In this document: one piece after another, positions 23,981-37,471 of the stretch | How positions within the stretch are numbered: position 1 is the stretch's first letter | How the letters are laid out: each line of letters opens with the position of its first letter | Source of the DNA: Quercus robur | Taxonomy: Eukaryota; Streptophyta; Magnoliopsida; Fagales; Fagaceae | Length of the DNA: 64,000 nucleotides | Assembly (NCBI RefSeq): GCF_932294415.1 | Contig: NC_065535.1 | Coordinates: forward strand, 68,379,362 to 68,443,361 | Direction: 5' to 3' | Translations under genes and position numbers: made by a program | Notes under the pieces: model-generated | What the model was told of the DNA's origin: nothing | Seen by the model: the letters and a program-made list of their open reading frames with translations, nothing else | Databases searched by the model: none

Positions 23981-26704
23981 AACCTACACAGATATGTAAC
24001 ATGGAATTAGGGATGAACACATCTTTCTGATAATTGGAACAATTTTTTTTTTTTTTTGAAAATATTTAGTATTTTAACACATACATACAAGGAGAGAGGG
24101 AAGAAGATTTTAAAGAAATTAATAGTGATGTATATCCAAAAATGCCTAATTCTTGAAGCAACTGGATGTCCTATATGATACATAGGATCTAAATCAGAAC
24201 CATTCGGAATCTTATTAATTTGTTGAATTTATTATTCTTCTTTGCTTCGTAAGCGGCAATTCATCAGATGCAACAACAGTTATGTGCCAGCAAGATAATG
24301 CTATGCCACTTCTATAAATTTCTGGGTATGATATTTTAATAATTTTGATTATTCTTAATTTTTTTCTGAAATATTTTTATATATGAATGGTTGATATATT
24401 ATAATAATTGAAATGAATAATCAAGAAGGACCCGTACACGCAGGCAAGATGATGATGTTCGATCTATGCGTATCAACTACACAAAATCAGATCATGTATT
24501 AATTTTCTTTGTAATAGATTTTTCACATTATTTACATGAACTTTTGGTCGTGTTAAAAAAAAAAAAAAAAAAAAAGAAGGTAAAATACAACCTTTGTTTT
24601 GGGGTACATGGACTACCTACAAGGCTACACCAAAGATAGTAATCAGGTTTTTATAGAACTTTTATATATATATGTTATAGAATAGTTGAGAAATAACAAT
24701 GAAAACATGTTAAAAAAATTGAAGATTAGTTATGATATAATGAGAAAATATGAAAAATTAAATAGAGAGAGAGAGCACAATGAATCAACATGGTTCAATT
24801 TTAAATGTCTACACAAAGGTTGTGAAGCCTGGACTAGACCAGGCGGTCTAATCAGGTTAACCATGAATTAGGTGTAGAAGAAAGATGCATGTGCCTATTG
24901 AATTTAGTTGAAATTACCAAGATCGATTGTCTTGTCATAATATATTAGATATGAAAAAGCGGCCTTTGAAATTGTCAAGATGTTGTCCACAGTAGCAGGT
25001 AGGGAATAAATCACAATAAGCCTACAAATTGGGTAGCAATAATAATGGTGAGAGAAAGAACCTTGATGTTGTCCAGGAAATGGAATAAATTAGGATGAGC
25101 CTACAGAATGACTGAAGCAGTGATGACAGAAGCAACCTAGATCTAGCGATTAAAAACAAATTTAGCAATTTAAATGGCTTAAGAGAATCTCATTGTACAT
25201 GCTCATAAATCCAATTATCCTATCAATTTTCTACTTGTTCAATTGATAATAGAACATAAAAGCGACTAGTGGGAAGAAACATGACACATGCTTCTTTACC
25301 ATGTTGATTTACAGTTTTCCAATTATATATTACACTTTTACAGAGACATGACACATGCTTCTTAACTTTTTTCTCCCAAAGAATTTTCCTATCACTCTTT
25401 TTGTGTTATCCCTTTCCCGCCGCAAAGTTGAGAATTTTCTCACTGGAAAGAAACTAAGAAAGAAAACAACAAAATATTTTTCTTAGATATTAGAGTCGAG
25501 TAAAACTAAAATAGGATTTCACTAATTCAATTCGCACTTTTACTCTATTTTATCACGTAAAATCATTCAATGCTCAGGACAGTGATGTTTACTTTTCTAC
25601 TCTCTCATAAATAGTAAATTTTATCATTTTTTTTTTTTTTGGTCAAAAGTAAATTTTATCATGAATTATATTAATAGAACCCACAAGTTGATGAGATTAA
25701 GAAGCATTATTAAATATAATTGCTTGTTTTGTAGCCGTTGGAGAGTTGACTTGTATTGCTTGGTGTGAGCTGCTGCAAAAAGAAAAGGTTGGAGGCTTTA
25801 GATTCCTACCAAAGCACTTGAAATTTCCATAACATTGACTGCATTTTGTACCTCAGGAAAAGTGATTTTCACATAACTCAAAAGCACGAAACATAAAGTA
25901 GAAAGGTAAACTGAGTTTTTCATTCTTCCAAAGTCCGCAATAGTACCTAATATTCAACAAAAATGATAAGATTTACACCTTATAAGATATACAATTAGTG
26001 GGAATTCTTATACAACTCAAAAGCATAACATGCTTGCAATTTTTCTTTTCTTTGATTTTTTTGCTGATATTGTTGAGTAGATTACTTGTACTACTTCCAT
26101 TTCAAATCATAGAAATAATCATCAGACTTTTATAATTATTTTCAACAATAAGTGCAATCTCTTATTAAAATCATAACGTGATTCAGGAACAATACAGTAC
26201 CCCTGATTCATTTAAAAAATAATAATACTAAGAAACCTAGACGCAATGCTGGAATAATCACGTTAGAGAAAATTAATTAGAAATGATAGTCAATGCAAAC
26301 ATCATGCAGCCTTTGATTCAACTTGGTGTTCCAAGTTGTCAATTCTCAATTTAGCATACGGACTCATTGGTGCATGTGTGTCCAAATGTGATACGGATCA
26401 GTACCAAATGATCGATGTTGAAATCACAAAGATTTTTTCATCTTAAACCAATGAAATTTCAAAGGAGAAGCCCACAAAAGGCTAATAAAACTTTCATTCA
26501 CCAGCCATCTCAAATGTGTTGCACTTTAATGTTGCCAATTTTCTCATAATAATTTCTTTCTTTTTCCTCTAGCTGTCCAACTTTGATTCCACGTGTAATG
26601 CCCCGAATTCCAGTCAGCTATCAATGATCATGTTGACTTCTTTTTATATTCTTTTTGGACAATTTTTCTTTTCACAATTTTTAAGATAATAAGTTATGAT
26701 TGTT
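23981..26704. other. AT-rich gene-free stretch
   Basis: No gene seen. Apart from the tail-only insertion at 25628-25647 it holds A/T runs (24041-24056, 24557-24577) and ordinary AT-rich sequence. A 'gatgttgtccasrrrgtagcagg' phrase near 24980 and 25070 is faintly repeated. Confidence 0.5.
25628..25647 (-). mobile_element. Tail-only poly(A) insertion
   Basis: AGTAAATTTTATCAT (15 bp) lies at 25613-25627 and 25648-25662. The insert on the minus strand is TTTGACC plus 13 A. The same TTTGACCAAAAAA appears on the plus strand at about 40727, at the end of what looks like a longer retroposed tail. Confidence 0.7.
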
Positions 26705-26712
26705 ATAATATT

Positions 26713-27140
26713 TAGGACCGTAAATGAACCAAACTGTTTATGAATAGTTTGAAGAAGAAAAAAAAAAAACTTGTTTATGTTAGTTTGTTTAGTAAACAAG
26801 TCAAGCTTAAGCCCAACTTTACCCTTAATTATTAAACGAGCCAAGCTCAAACATAATAATGTGTTCGTAAGCAAGTTTGTGAACATGAATGCTAGAATTA
26901 AATATATATATATATATATATAAATACATGTAGTTATGATTATATTATAAATAGAAAAATAATAAGTTAATCAAGTAGTTTGTGAGCAAGTTCGAACTTG
27001 CTTTACAAGTAAATGAATCAAATTTGAATATGTAATCTTATTTGGTGATGAATTCAAGCTGGACTTGTGTTTGAAATAAAATTAAATAAGTAAGTATGAA
27101 CTTTTAATATTCGGCTCAGCTCAGTTTATTTACCACCTTA
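26713..27140. mobile_element. hAT non-autonomous element (428 bp)
   Basis: Ends TAGGACCGTAAATGAACC and TAAGGTGGTAAATAAACTGA (other strand), with a perfect 8-bp duplication ATAATATT at 26705-26712 and 27141-27148. Subterminal 'caagyc/gcttgaac' phrases repeat inside. A (TA)n run at about 26903-26922 has expanded within it. Confidence 0.8.
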
Positions 27141-29010
27141 ATAATATTACTTTTATTTGACTATACATTGATATGATTTTATTGTACACCAATCACAATA
27201 TTCTTTTAAAAAAAAATTATAAAAGCTGTTTATGAAAAAAAAAAAATTGTGTTAAATTAATTGTTAATTGTTAAGATTTTTTTTTCTTTTTTTGTGAATC
27301 AAAAAACTATTTAGAATCTCACTTCTTTAAAAGAATCTAATTATTTCATTTTGTACTAACATAAGGCTGTCAGCCAAATGGAGCCGACATATAATTATAA
27401 TATTTTAATTTCAATCAAAGGTACACGTATTGACAATATTGAATATTGATTGTCAACGGTCGCGCATGGCCATAACTCGCGTTCATATTGAACCTTCCCT
27501 CCATGTTCATTTCCCACCCGAATTGTCATTGAGTGTGGGGGACTCTTAACTTGAGATATTTTAGGATAACAATTTTAATCGCATACTTTTTCACAATTAT
27601 TTTATGTAGTAGTCTATAATTGGTTGTCTATTATTTCCATATAAGCTCACTATCTTTTTTTCTATCACTCACAGTCAATCGTAGATAAAAGAAGAGTGTT
27701 TTTTTCTTTTTTTTGTTTTTGTTTTTAGTGTGTTCTTCGAATTATTGCTCTATAACTTAACCGTCACTTGTTTCAGAAATGTGCAAGTTACTTCACCGAG
27801 TGGGGGGGACTATTTTCAAACCTACCCACCCACTCAAAGCCTTTCATTTTCATCAACATAAGAAATCATGCTACACCACACCACAAGGATAGAACTTGGA
27901 AGATTCAGAAAAACTTCACACGAAGACTTGGACTAAGGAGGTATAAAAGTCAACACAACACAAAGTGCTATTGTGGTACACTCGCCTCTTTTTGAATTTA
28001 GTCGACCATGTGGATGGCGATATATGCGCTCACCATGTTTTTGCACAAAATTGACCTGAATTTCTTAATTAATTTGCACATGTTTTTACGGCTGGTATGG
28101 CTCCTCACGGCACGGCTGCTAGCTGATTCAAAGTTGGCTCACACGTTTCACTCAATTTTTTTAATGCCAATTATTATTTCTTGAAAATGTTTTAAGTATG
28201 ACTACAGTTTTTTTTTTTTTTTTAATTACAAATTTTTTCCTGTATTCCAGTTGTTCATATCTAACCAAAAAGGCAAAATTGATTCTTAAAAAAAATCAAA
28301 AATCAAAAAGACAAAAAATATATGCTTGTATGGTATTTCCATCATTTCTTTAAAAAGTTGTGGATACAAGGAAAATATTTCCAAACTTGAAGACAAGAAA
28401 TATGTCTAATGTGAAAAATAAATAAAGCAAATCAATTGACAAAAAACAATAAACTAACCAAGTAATTGGTTTATCCTGCAAGGGCTTAGTTTAGTAAAAA
28501 ATATTGTGGATGTAATTTTTTTTCACCACTTATAAGTGTTGATAAGCTAAAATTTGAATAACGTCACTTTTACAATGATTTATTAATAATAATATTTTTA
28601 TGTATCAATCATAATAGGCAGCATCAACCTTTAAAAATTTTGTTCACTTATATTTATTGTTTAGCTTTACTATGAGTCTGTTTGGCTAAACATTTTGAGA
28701 GTTTAAAATATCTTTTTAAAAATCTAAAACTCTATTTTTGTAACCACAACTCTTCATAACTTTTTTTTGTTTTTCACGAACACTCATTCTAAATTCAAAA
28801 TACAGTTTTTCATTTCACAATCCATTAAAATGTAGGATTAAATAAAATTCAATCTTGATCCAATTGGTCAGTATTCTCAAGCTTTGATCTTACAAGCCAA
28901 GCTAGTTTATTAGGATTAAACGCTACTTGCTTGTGTCCATATATATCCACCCTGAAAAAAAAAAAAAAAGTCCTCCATATACATGTGGTTTACATTCAGC
29001 TATTCAATCT

Positions 29011-29068
29011 TTTTATTTTTTTTTTTTTTTTTTCTGTTTTTTTTTTTTGTTTTTTTTTTTTGAGAATG
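29011..29068 (-). mobile_element. Tail-only poly(A) insertion with long tail
   Basis: AGCTATTCAATCT (13 bp) lies at 28998-29010 and 29069-29081. The insert on the minus strand is CATTCTC followed by about 50 bases that are nearly all A. Confidence 0.65.
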
Positions 29069-29595
29069 AGCTATTCAATCTATTGGTTGTGAACCAAGCA
29101 GCTACCCACTATTTTGTCATAGTCAATTTATAATTAATTAATAAATGGCAGAGGTAAATAATCGAAACCGTTCAGGGAAATTTATTCAACACCTTCCAAG
29201 AAATTCAAAAGAAATTTTCTATTGACGCTTAATGTGAACAGGCTATTGTACCCGCACACGGTTAGTACAATTATTTGTGTTAGAAATAGAAGAGTTATCC
29301 GAATATATGGAAATCTGTGTCCACACCTCTAAATACAAAAAATGTCGATATATTTGAATGGACTGCGAGTATGGAAGATTGTGCTTGGATTTTAAAGCTG
29401 ATGTTAACACGGAATAATTTAATAAGTGCAACCTTAGTCACACTATTGGCTTAAGTTTTTGAGTTGTAATATCTAAAATTCTAGACCATATAAAATGTCA
29501 CAAATTATGCCATAATTGTCTATGTCGTAAACGGTAAATAGTAGAGCAAAAATAATGGATTTATATAAAAGTGACAGATAATCAGTCACAGTCTG

Positions 29596-29677
29596 ACACG
29601 AAGAATAGTTATGATAATAATTGTGAAATTTTATATACACGAAGAATAGTTATGATAATAATTGTGGAATTTTATGT
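29596..29677. repeat. Tandem duplication, 41-bp period
   Basis: 'acacgaagaatagttatgat..' occurs at 29596-29636 and 29637-29677 with one or two differences, so a recent local duplication. Confidence 0.85.
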
Positions 29678-30649
29678 AGTACTAGAATTACTCGTGAAAT
29701 TTTTATTTTATTTTTTTGGAAGTTTTTTATTTATTACTATTTAGTTATATATGTTTCTAAACGAATGACATCATATGTTGGAAATTTTGCATTATTGACT
29801 ATTGAGAGTTAGACAATTAGAGTCACCGTGACACTTGGGTTTGAATAACTCCTAGTAATTGTTTGACAGTTGACACAGTATGGAAAGCGAAAGCAAAGAA
29901 ATATAGGGATAATGGAATAAAGAATGCAAATAATTAGCCCAAAACAAGAATGCAAATAATAAGAGATTACTCATTATCCTTAGTTCTGAGTTCTAGCTAA
30001 AGACGGATGATGATACCTTTTAAGTATGAAAAAAAATTCACGGTTGGTGATGACAGGTGAAAGGAATAAAAAAGCGACATGATAAATAAAATTTAAAAAT
30101 AAATCTTATCCCAAACTTCTATTATATCCAAGTTTGAAATGGAGATTTTTTTATTACAAACTTGATTATAGTCAATGACTATAATTATCTCTAAAAAAAA
30201 TTAACATAACTACATAATTTAAAATTTTAATTGTTAGATTACATGTTCTTTATGTTCTTAACATGTATATCCAATTTCATGCCAATAGAATGTTATTTAT
30301 TATTTGATTTATAAACTTATTTTTTTATACATAGTTTTAGATTACAAAAACTTGAAATTTAAATATTTAATTGATGACATAGCTATTAATATTTTTTTCT
30401 TTTCTAAAAATTTTGCAAGCATGAAAGATAAAGAAGAAAATGTTATCCACTTATAGATTTGAAATTGTTTATAATAAATTAAAAGGTTAAATTGGTGGAT
30501 AATATATGCACGGGCATAAAAAAAAAAAGAAAAAAAAGGGAGGCCTCGTATATTTTTTTAATATAAAATTTGAAAGCCCGGATAAGTATAGGAAAAATCT
30601 CCACCGTCCTTTTCGAATAGCATGTATACAATCCAACGCAACTAATATA

Positions 30650-30684
30650 TGTTTCTCAAAAAAAAAAAAAAAAAAAAAAAAAAA
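30650..30684 (+). mobile_element. Tail-only poly(A) insertion
   Basis: AACGCAACTAATATA (15 bp) lies at 30635-30649 and 30685-30699. The insert is TGTTTCTC plus about 27 A. A third partial copy of the target phrase, AACGCAACTAATA, follows at about 30705. Confidence 0.72.
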
Positions 30685-33600
30685 AACGCAACTAATATAC
30701 AATTCAACGCAACTAATAACTGTGTTTTTAAAAAGGAGAATTTGCACGGAAACGTTACAGAAAGTTAGTACCAAGTTATGACATTCTGGTAGATGGTTGC
30801 AAGAAAGTCTATATTTTTCTATGGATTTGTTGGTTATATTCGGATAAGAAGTTAAAGTTTTACTTACCACCATATAAAATAAGGGCTTGGACGGTTTGAG
30901 TTGGACCCGCTAAAACCCTTAAGCATTAAGCAAAAATATTCAGTAGTATTCAAATGCAGCTAATTGCCTCATTATGTACACTAATATACCAAGAATTCAT
31001 TTACCACCACACCCTCTTTTTTTCCGTTTTAATCTCTTTTCTTGTTGAAGAGTAAATTGGGATCATTACAAGAAATGTACTAAACAAGTAAATTCGGTCT
31101 ATGGGTTATCCTTGTGAAGCTTTATTTACTCATCTTTGTATCTTAATCGCTTGGAAAAAGAAAGAGGCTTATCCTATATTGTATCTTAATTCTTAATCCC
31201 TCATTATCTTCTCTTCCATTTAGAGCATCTAAACAAGAATTGGGGCTACCTAGTGGATAAGAAGAAAGAGAATCTTGAATACTCATTTGTTAGATTAAGC
31301 TAACCCAATTGAGGTTTTTTTTTTTGGTTATTAATGTACTATCATTTATCACATTCAAATGGTACTTCAAAATGAGACTGTTGTGGTCCTGGTTTCCACC
31401 AATTACAATGTCTACAATGAGGTTGATGGTTTTAGAAACTTGAGAAAATCCAAGCCACTGGTATTGATTATTGAATGGTTGATTCTTAACAAAATATATA
31501 GTTATATTGTTGAATGATCAATTAAAAGAGTACTAAAAAAAAAAATTTCAAGTTCCCTTGTAAATTTTGTATTAAAGATCATGGAAAAAAAATATAAGGA
31601 ATGAATAACATGTTTGATTATTATACCTTGCTTTTTTTAAAAAAAAAAATTCCATTTTATTATAACTCTATCAATTTTTAGTTTTTATTTCATGTTCTGT
31701 AGGTTAACCAAACATTATTTTGAGATTAAAAAAGGTAGGAGTACTCAAATTTGTTGATTCAGTAACTTTGAAAATTCTAGTATAAACGGGCCACTAATTA
31801 ATATGCTTCTCTTAGAAGAGCTCATAAATTGATTTTAATTTCATATCATTTGCATATTAAACTGGGTTTGTTACTAGTCCCTTGCTAAAGTTTGCTAGAA
31901 ATGTTGTTGAAGAGGTACTTTAGTTAGAAGAATCTTCAACTCCAGCTTCAGCCATGAGAGTTTGTATATCATGTATCCGAAACATGTAACCATCCTCACA
32001 TATGGGGTAAATGTAAAAGGTTGATTACATGTGTTGAATACCCAACTACATGAAAGGGTGGTTATATATATTTGATATACGACATGACATCCCTTTTTCT
32101 GCCATAAAAACTTTGTAGTATTTACTTTGATGCTCACATTATTTCTTGATATTAAAAATATCAATGTTTATTCCTTTAAAAAAATATTGTGTTTGTTATA
32201 TATTACTTGAGATTTTTACAAACACAACAAATTGATACAACATTTTCACAACAAATGGAGCGTCAATAACTCATAGGTCAAAATAAAATAAAATATTAAA
32301 ATAAAACCTATTACGACTAAAAAAAAGTATTGTAAAAATGTTATAATATTTTATTATATTTACTCTCTCTTGCCTGAGCCATGGCATACCGGTGGGCACC
32401 CTGGCAAGGCCATGACATGCTTATGTCTACGCTGGGCCAAATAACCTTTTTTGGGCACGCTTCTGAGACCACGGCATGCCTGTGGCTGTGGGCGTGCTTC
32501 TGACACCAAATAACATTTTTTTGGGCACTGTTTTTTGGTCGGACTATATATATAATAACTGCATAATTAGGTGAAGCCGATAAGAGGGTAAGTCAAGCGA
32601 CTAAGATCAAAGGTACATTTAATGGGCTGTCCACTGACCCAAGGGCAAAGATTGATGGGCCTTTGATATTCTCTTCTTTTAAAAATCAAAATCTGCCTCA
32701 ATGTTTTGTAGGTTGGGACTTGGGCCGAATGTATTTTCACGGCAAGTTCAAATTAGTATGTAGCAAACCGGTTGGGCTCGCGAGTCTAAAACTAATTTGG
32801 GTGTCTACCGTTGTGAAATGAATTGGAACTAGGATAGGGAAAACCATTTTAAAAGAAATAAAATAATTGCAAATTTTGACCCAATGGGCCTGCCTAGGAC
32901 AACAAAAAATGAAAACAATCAGTTTAAAAATGAAACACAAAAACAAAAACACCTTATTTACATGTAAACAAATTTTATTTTTTACTTCCTTTGTGTTAGT
33001 TTCAACAGCCTCTGATCCATTTTTAATTAATTGAAATATGTTAATGATCATATAACATTATTGTTTCATGCCATTTCAAGTAGTTTTCATTTTTTTTTTT
33101 TTTAATTGCTAACTTTTTTTTTTTACTAGCTCATTTAGATTGTTAAATAAATTGGATAAAAATATAAGTTCATCAGCTTATAAGCTTAAACAAATACGCT
33201 TATGATTTTATTAATTCAAAACTACGAAATTGAGAGCCAGCAATAGTGATAAGTTCTTACATTCTTACTTGCTAATTGCACATTCTAAGTTACATTGTCT
33301 TGTATAATAAAATTTTTGTTTGTTTATATGAAATGCAAACTGCGGCTATTTTTTGGGGAATTTTAAGAATAGCTTTGGCTGGATGAGCATCAAAAGCATC
33401 ACATTATCACATTGATTTACATGGTAAGGTTTTTAGAGGCCTTCAAAATTCCATGTCCTTTTACTCAAGTAACTGCATAATGTAAATTAATTTAGACATG
33501 TAACTATGTAAGTAAGCCGATCCATGTTTCTCTGAACAATGTGTTTGCTTAGCTACCAGAAGTTACTACTTTTTATGGATTATATTTAGATCATTTTGGC

Positions 33601-34456
33601 CAAATGAAATTTTATTTCAAATATGGTTGGATAAATCAGCTCCAATTCACCATGGTTTCTCTCTTTGAGCTTGTAAGCCTTGTACTATGCTATAAAGTAT
33701 GAGACAAGCATACAAGTGCATGAACTATCCTAGAACCATCAAAGATTACTTGTTTGATAGAAGATAGGTTGAACTTCACAAACAAAAAATCAATAGTAAG
33801 AATGTGAGCCTCCTTTGTAAGAATTATTTTTGGCCGTATTTGCTCCTTTAGAAGCTCTTTAATTCTCATAAATCTGTCTGTAATCACACAGCTCTGACTC
33901 CACTCCCTTCCCCCCAACTTTTTGCCTTCAGCTGCTAGATTAAACATTGTCTAAAGGCATTGACAAACTTGGTTCCCTAGATTTTATTTTAAGCTGATGC
34001 ACATTGAACGTTTATCTATCCATAGAATCACAAGCCTTTACATACTGTAAAAGCATATCACATTGTGCCTTTCTAATTCCCTGCCTCCCTCTTCCATTTC
34101 CCTTTTACTCGACTAAAAGATAAGGATAACAGATAAATACATGCTAATACAGAATATTACATTTTTTATTCTGCTAATCAGCTCCAATACAGCATGAAGC
34201 ATAATTCTGGAGCCAGTATTGAAGAACAAGTACATAACTTCTACATATTGAACAAGCAAACATGCTACAATGACATAAACAAAGGAAACATGCTAATAAT
34301 TTCTAAACTTCAGGAACCAGCTAGAGGACTGGTCTGATCCTTCTTCTAAGTCAGTGCATTTCTTTTTTGTTGGCATGGTTTCAAGTAGTTGTTACTTCCT
34401 TTCTGCATTTGAGGGGCCTGTATCATTTCAATACCCAAGTGTTCACATCAAGTGAA

Positions 34457-37400
34457 TCAAGCTACTGAAACTACAGGACAACTCTGACCATGTCGCTGCC
34501 TGCTTATTGGGGTTTTCACAGATAGACCTGATGCACCAAAACAGAAATATTGGCTCCTCGACCTTCTATGACTGGAGCCTTGTTTGGTCAAATTTGGTGT
34601 TTCATCATCAAATAGTTGATTGGAGGAAGATGGTCCTGCCACATCATCTTCAATAAAAATACCTTTTTGTTTATCTACTGAATTAGGTGAAGAAAGTGAT
34701 GATTTTGAAAATGAACTTGAACGAGAACGGTGTGGCACAGAAATATGAGGCACGGCCTGCATAACACCATGTACTAGCCCTGAAGCAAATCTTTTCTTCG
34801 CAGATGGACTTGATTGGTTGCTCCTGACAGAAAGTGTCCGTTTGTTGTTCGGAAGTGATGAAGGCTTTGAAAATCTCTCTCGAAGAGGAGTTGGAGCTTC
34901 ATCTGAACTGTTGCATTTCTTATATGATTCAACAGAACCCTCATCAATTGATTTTTTGGATCTCTCAGTTTTCTTTTCTTTCATCCGGGGCCATGGAAGG
35001 ACAGCTTTTAATCGTTGTGCTGCACTATTCATGGAGCCTGGTTTCTTGCTAGTTAGTCCCTTATTGTTCTCATTGGTTGAGTCATATGGACCAAGTTCAC
35101 TTGTAGATGAACTCATTACTGCACTACCTTGATCAGCAGTTGCATCTGATGAATTCTCAAGGCCCGTATACAAGAATATTTCTGTGTCAGAGATTCTAAA
35201 CGAAGTTCCCGGACTGCCACCATTACCTTGCATCTTTATGCGAGAAGCAATGGCTCTTCTTGCAGTATAATCCTGAGAGCCAAATATTCCCCCAGCTGAA
35301 ATTAACTGCCTAATCAGCATATCGGATGATGCAGAACGTGGCTGTTGTCTAAGGTAATCAAGTGGTGTCAGGCCATCTACATCATGGACATTCACATTGA
35401 TTGAAGGAGAAGTCATCAGAAGCTGCACGAGGTCAGAGTGAACATTCCCAATGATGGCCATGTGAAAAGCAGTCCTTCCATCATTATTTTTGGCATTGAT
35501 GACATCTTCCATATTGAAAACCTTCCCGTATACCAACTTCTTCATAAGCTCAATTTGCCGGTCCAGTCTTCGAAACGCAGCTGTCTGGAAACCAGAGACA
35601 GCCTTATGGAGAAATGTTTCTCCAGAATTGTTTTTCAGAGAGATGGATGAAGGAGACGCAGAAATTAGAACTTCAACTGCGGCTAATTGGCCCCTATTTG
35701 CTGCTACATGAAATGCTGTATTGCCCTGATGATCAGTGGAGTTGATGATATCATAGGATGCTATTAGATACTTAACTACCTGCATTAACAACAAGATGTC
35801 AATTTTTTTTTTCTTCTATTTTTGCTAAATAAGGTGTCAAAATTTTTATTTATCAAGTACTTGGATTTAAAATAAAAATAAAAATCCTACAGTTGCACCA
35901 TGTAAGTGAAAACCCCATATGGGCCTTAATAACAATATTTGAGAAATATTGTAAATTTAAATCAGAGGTTTTTGGATATCAATAAGTTTACAAGGGTTAT
36001 TTCATACAGCAATAAAATATTAATAGAAAACTAATTAAGAGTCAGGCAGCAGGTCTTTAGAACCATTAGTTCATAAGAGCCTCTGAAAAAAGAGATATCA
36101 GTATTTGCAAGTTTACTCTTTTCTGATTCGTTTTCAACCTAAGATATAACTTTATGGAGCAAATTAACTTTAAGATAAAAAGGTCCATGCAGATCACGGT
36201 GAACATTTTATAGATGGTATTGTGTCATTGTCTATTTTTGTACAAGTTAACTGATTCGGGCAGCCTTTCTTATCCAACAAAAGGGGCATGCATCTTAAAC
36301 CACTTTTAGGCCAAAACTGACGAGTATGGCTTTCAATGAGATGAGGACTTGACCTCATCTAGTATGATTGGTGACCTACTGGTTTAACAAAATTTGGATG
36401 AGCAGAAGCCTGAGAAAGGGGGCTTAGAGTTTATATGATTATTTTCAAGCATTTAATACCCTGTTGCTCAAGCTTCACTTCCATGATTACACATCTTTAA
36501 ATTGGTTCAATAAAAAAAAAAATCTTTAAATTGGTATTGTAAATGAACAATCATTAATTTAAAGTGAATGAATCACTGCTAAAGTAAATTAATTAAAGGA
36601 TTTCGCAATTGTGACTCAGTTATTTCCAATGATTTTTTTTTTTTTTCTTTTGGGGGGGGTGGAGACGAAAAAAATTAAAATTTTAGTTCTATGTAATGGT
36701 AAAGTATGAGCAACAAAACCAAAGGGTCAGTTTTCCATGAGCTTATAGTAGTTAGAGTCTCACCTCAACTTGCCCTCTCCCAGCTGCAGCATGTAGGATA
36801 GTTGAGCCCTGAACATCTCTATAAGCCAAAATATCAGAGCAATCAGCAAGAAGCTCCTTTAAAACATTCAAATTTCCTCCTCTAGCAGCAGCATGAACAG
36901 CCCTGTTCATCATCTCCCACTTGTAAACTGAAGGGATTTCCCCAATGTGCTCCACCATTTCTCCACCTTTACCTGTCAAAAACCTTGGGGAGACTGCAAA
37001 ATCAAAAAGAAGCCTGAAAACCTCAGAATTCTTACTCCTGGCTGCTGCATAGAGTATATCAGTTACACCATATTCTCCTTCTCCAAAAACAAGTAAAGGG
37101 TTCCTTTCAAGAAGTTCTTGAACAAAACCCAAGTCTCCAGCTGAGGCAGCAGTGTACATAAGCCATCCTCCATACCCAGCTCCAATGAGAGAATTTTTCC
37201 CTCTCTTGGATTCACACTCAACAAGAAGCCTTCTTGCAACCTTAGAACGACACTTGGCCACATCGTCAAACTGTACTTCATCATCCCAGACAGTTTCAAG
37301 TCTTCGAATTCGGCGTAAAGAGGTAAGCTTGATAAGGTGATTGCCATCAATGCGAAGCAGCTCCCGGACCAAGTCATAGTGGCCATTAGCAGCTGCCCAA

Positions 37401-37471
37401 TCAATTGGAGAAGCATACCACCATTGGTCTCCAGTGCTCTCCCACCGAAGAGGAAAATATGCTGGAGGCAT
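34457..37471 (-). CDS. Ankyrin-repeat protein, two exons (676 aa)
   Basis: Exon 1 is 37471-36764 (236 codons, from MPPAYFPLRWESTGDQWW) and exon 2 is 35779-34457. The intron has GT..AG borders in phase 0 and joins RGQVE to VVKYLIASYD inside an ankyrin repeat. About eight ankyrin repeats fill residues 20-400, with clear cores such as STILHAAAGRGQVE, NTAFHVAANRGQLAAVEVL and RTAFHMAIIGN. The remaining 270 residues are basic, Ser-rich and probably disordered (KKPGSMNSAAQRLK, RSRSSSFSKSSLSS), ending in a Cys-Phe-Gly tail CFGASGLSVKTP..SCPVVSVA. No membrane segment. It resembles the Arabidopsis At3g01750 type, whose role I do not know; ankyrin repeats bind proteins. The intron carries one of the tail-only insertions. 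Confidence 0.9.
36506..36521 (+). mobile_element. Tail-only poly(A) insertion in ankyrin-gene intron
   Basis: ATCTTTAAATTGG (13 bp) lies at 36493-36505 and 36522-36534. Between the copies is TTCAAT plus about 10 A. Confidence 0.6.

Larger units (their letters stand above)
27149..34456. other. Gene-free stretch between copia region and ankyrin gene
   Basis: No convincing gene. Contents seen: a fragment resembling the interior of the MITE at 54030 (about 27590-27690), a degenerate Tourist-like piece with 'gtctgtttggctaa' (about 28675-28830), long T runs (29010-29060), a locally GC-richer patch with 'catggcat' and 'tgggcac' phrases (about 32360-32540), and the short insertions and duplication listed separately. 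The 3'UTR of the ankyrin gene probably occupies the last few hundred bases. Confidence 0.5.

Noticed and set aside
32360-32540. GC-richer patch with repeated 'catggcat..tgggcac' phrases as a gene exon
   Set aside because: No open frame or splice sites; more like a fragment of an unidentified repeat.
34818-35132. Plus-strand open frames of about 70-104 codons
   Set aside because: Antisense to the ankyrin gene's second exon.
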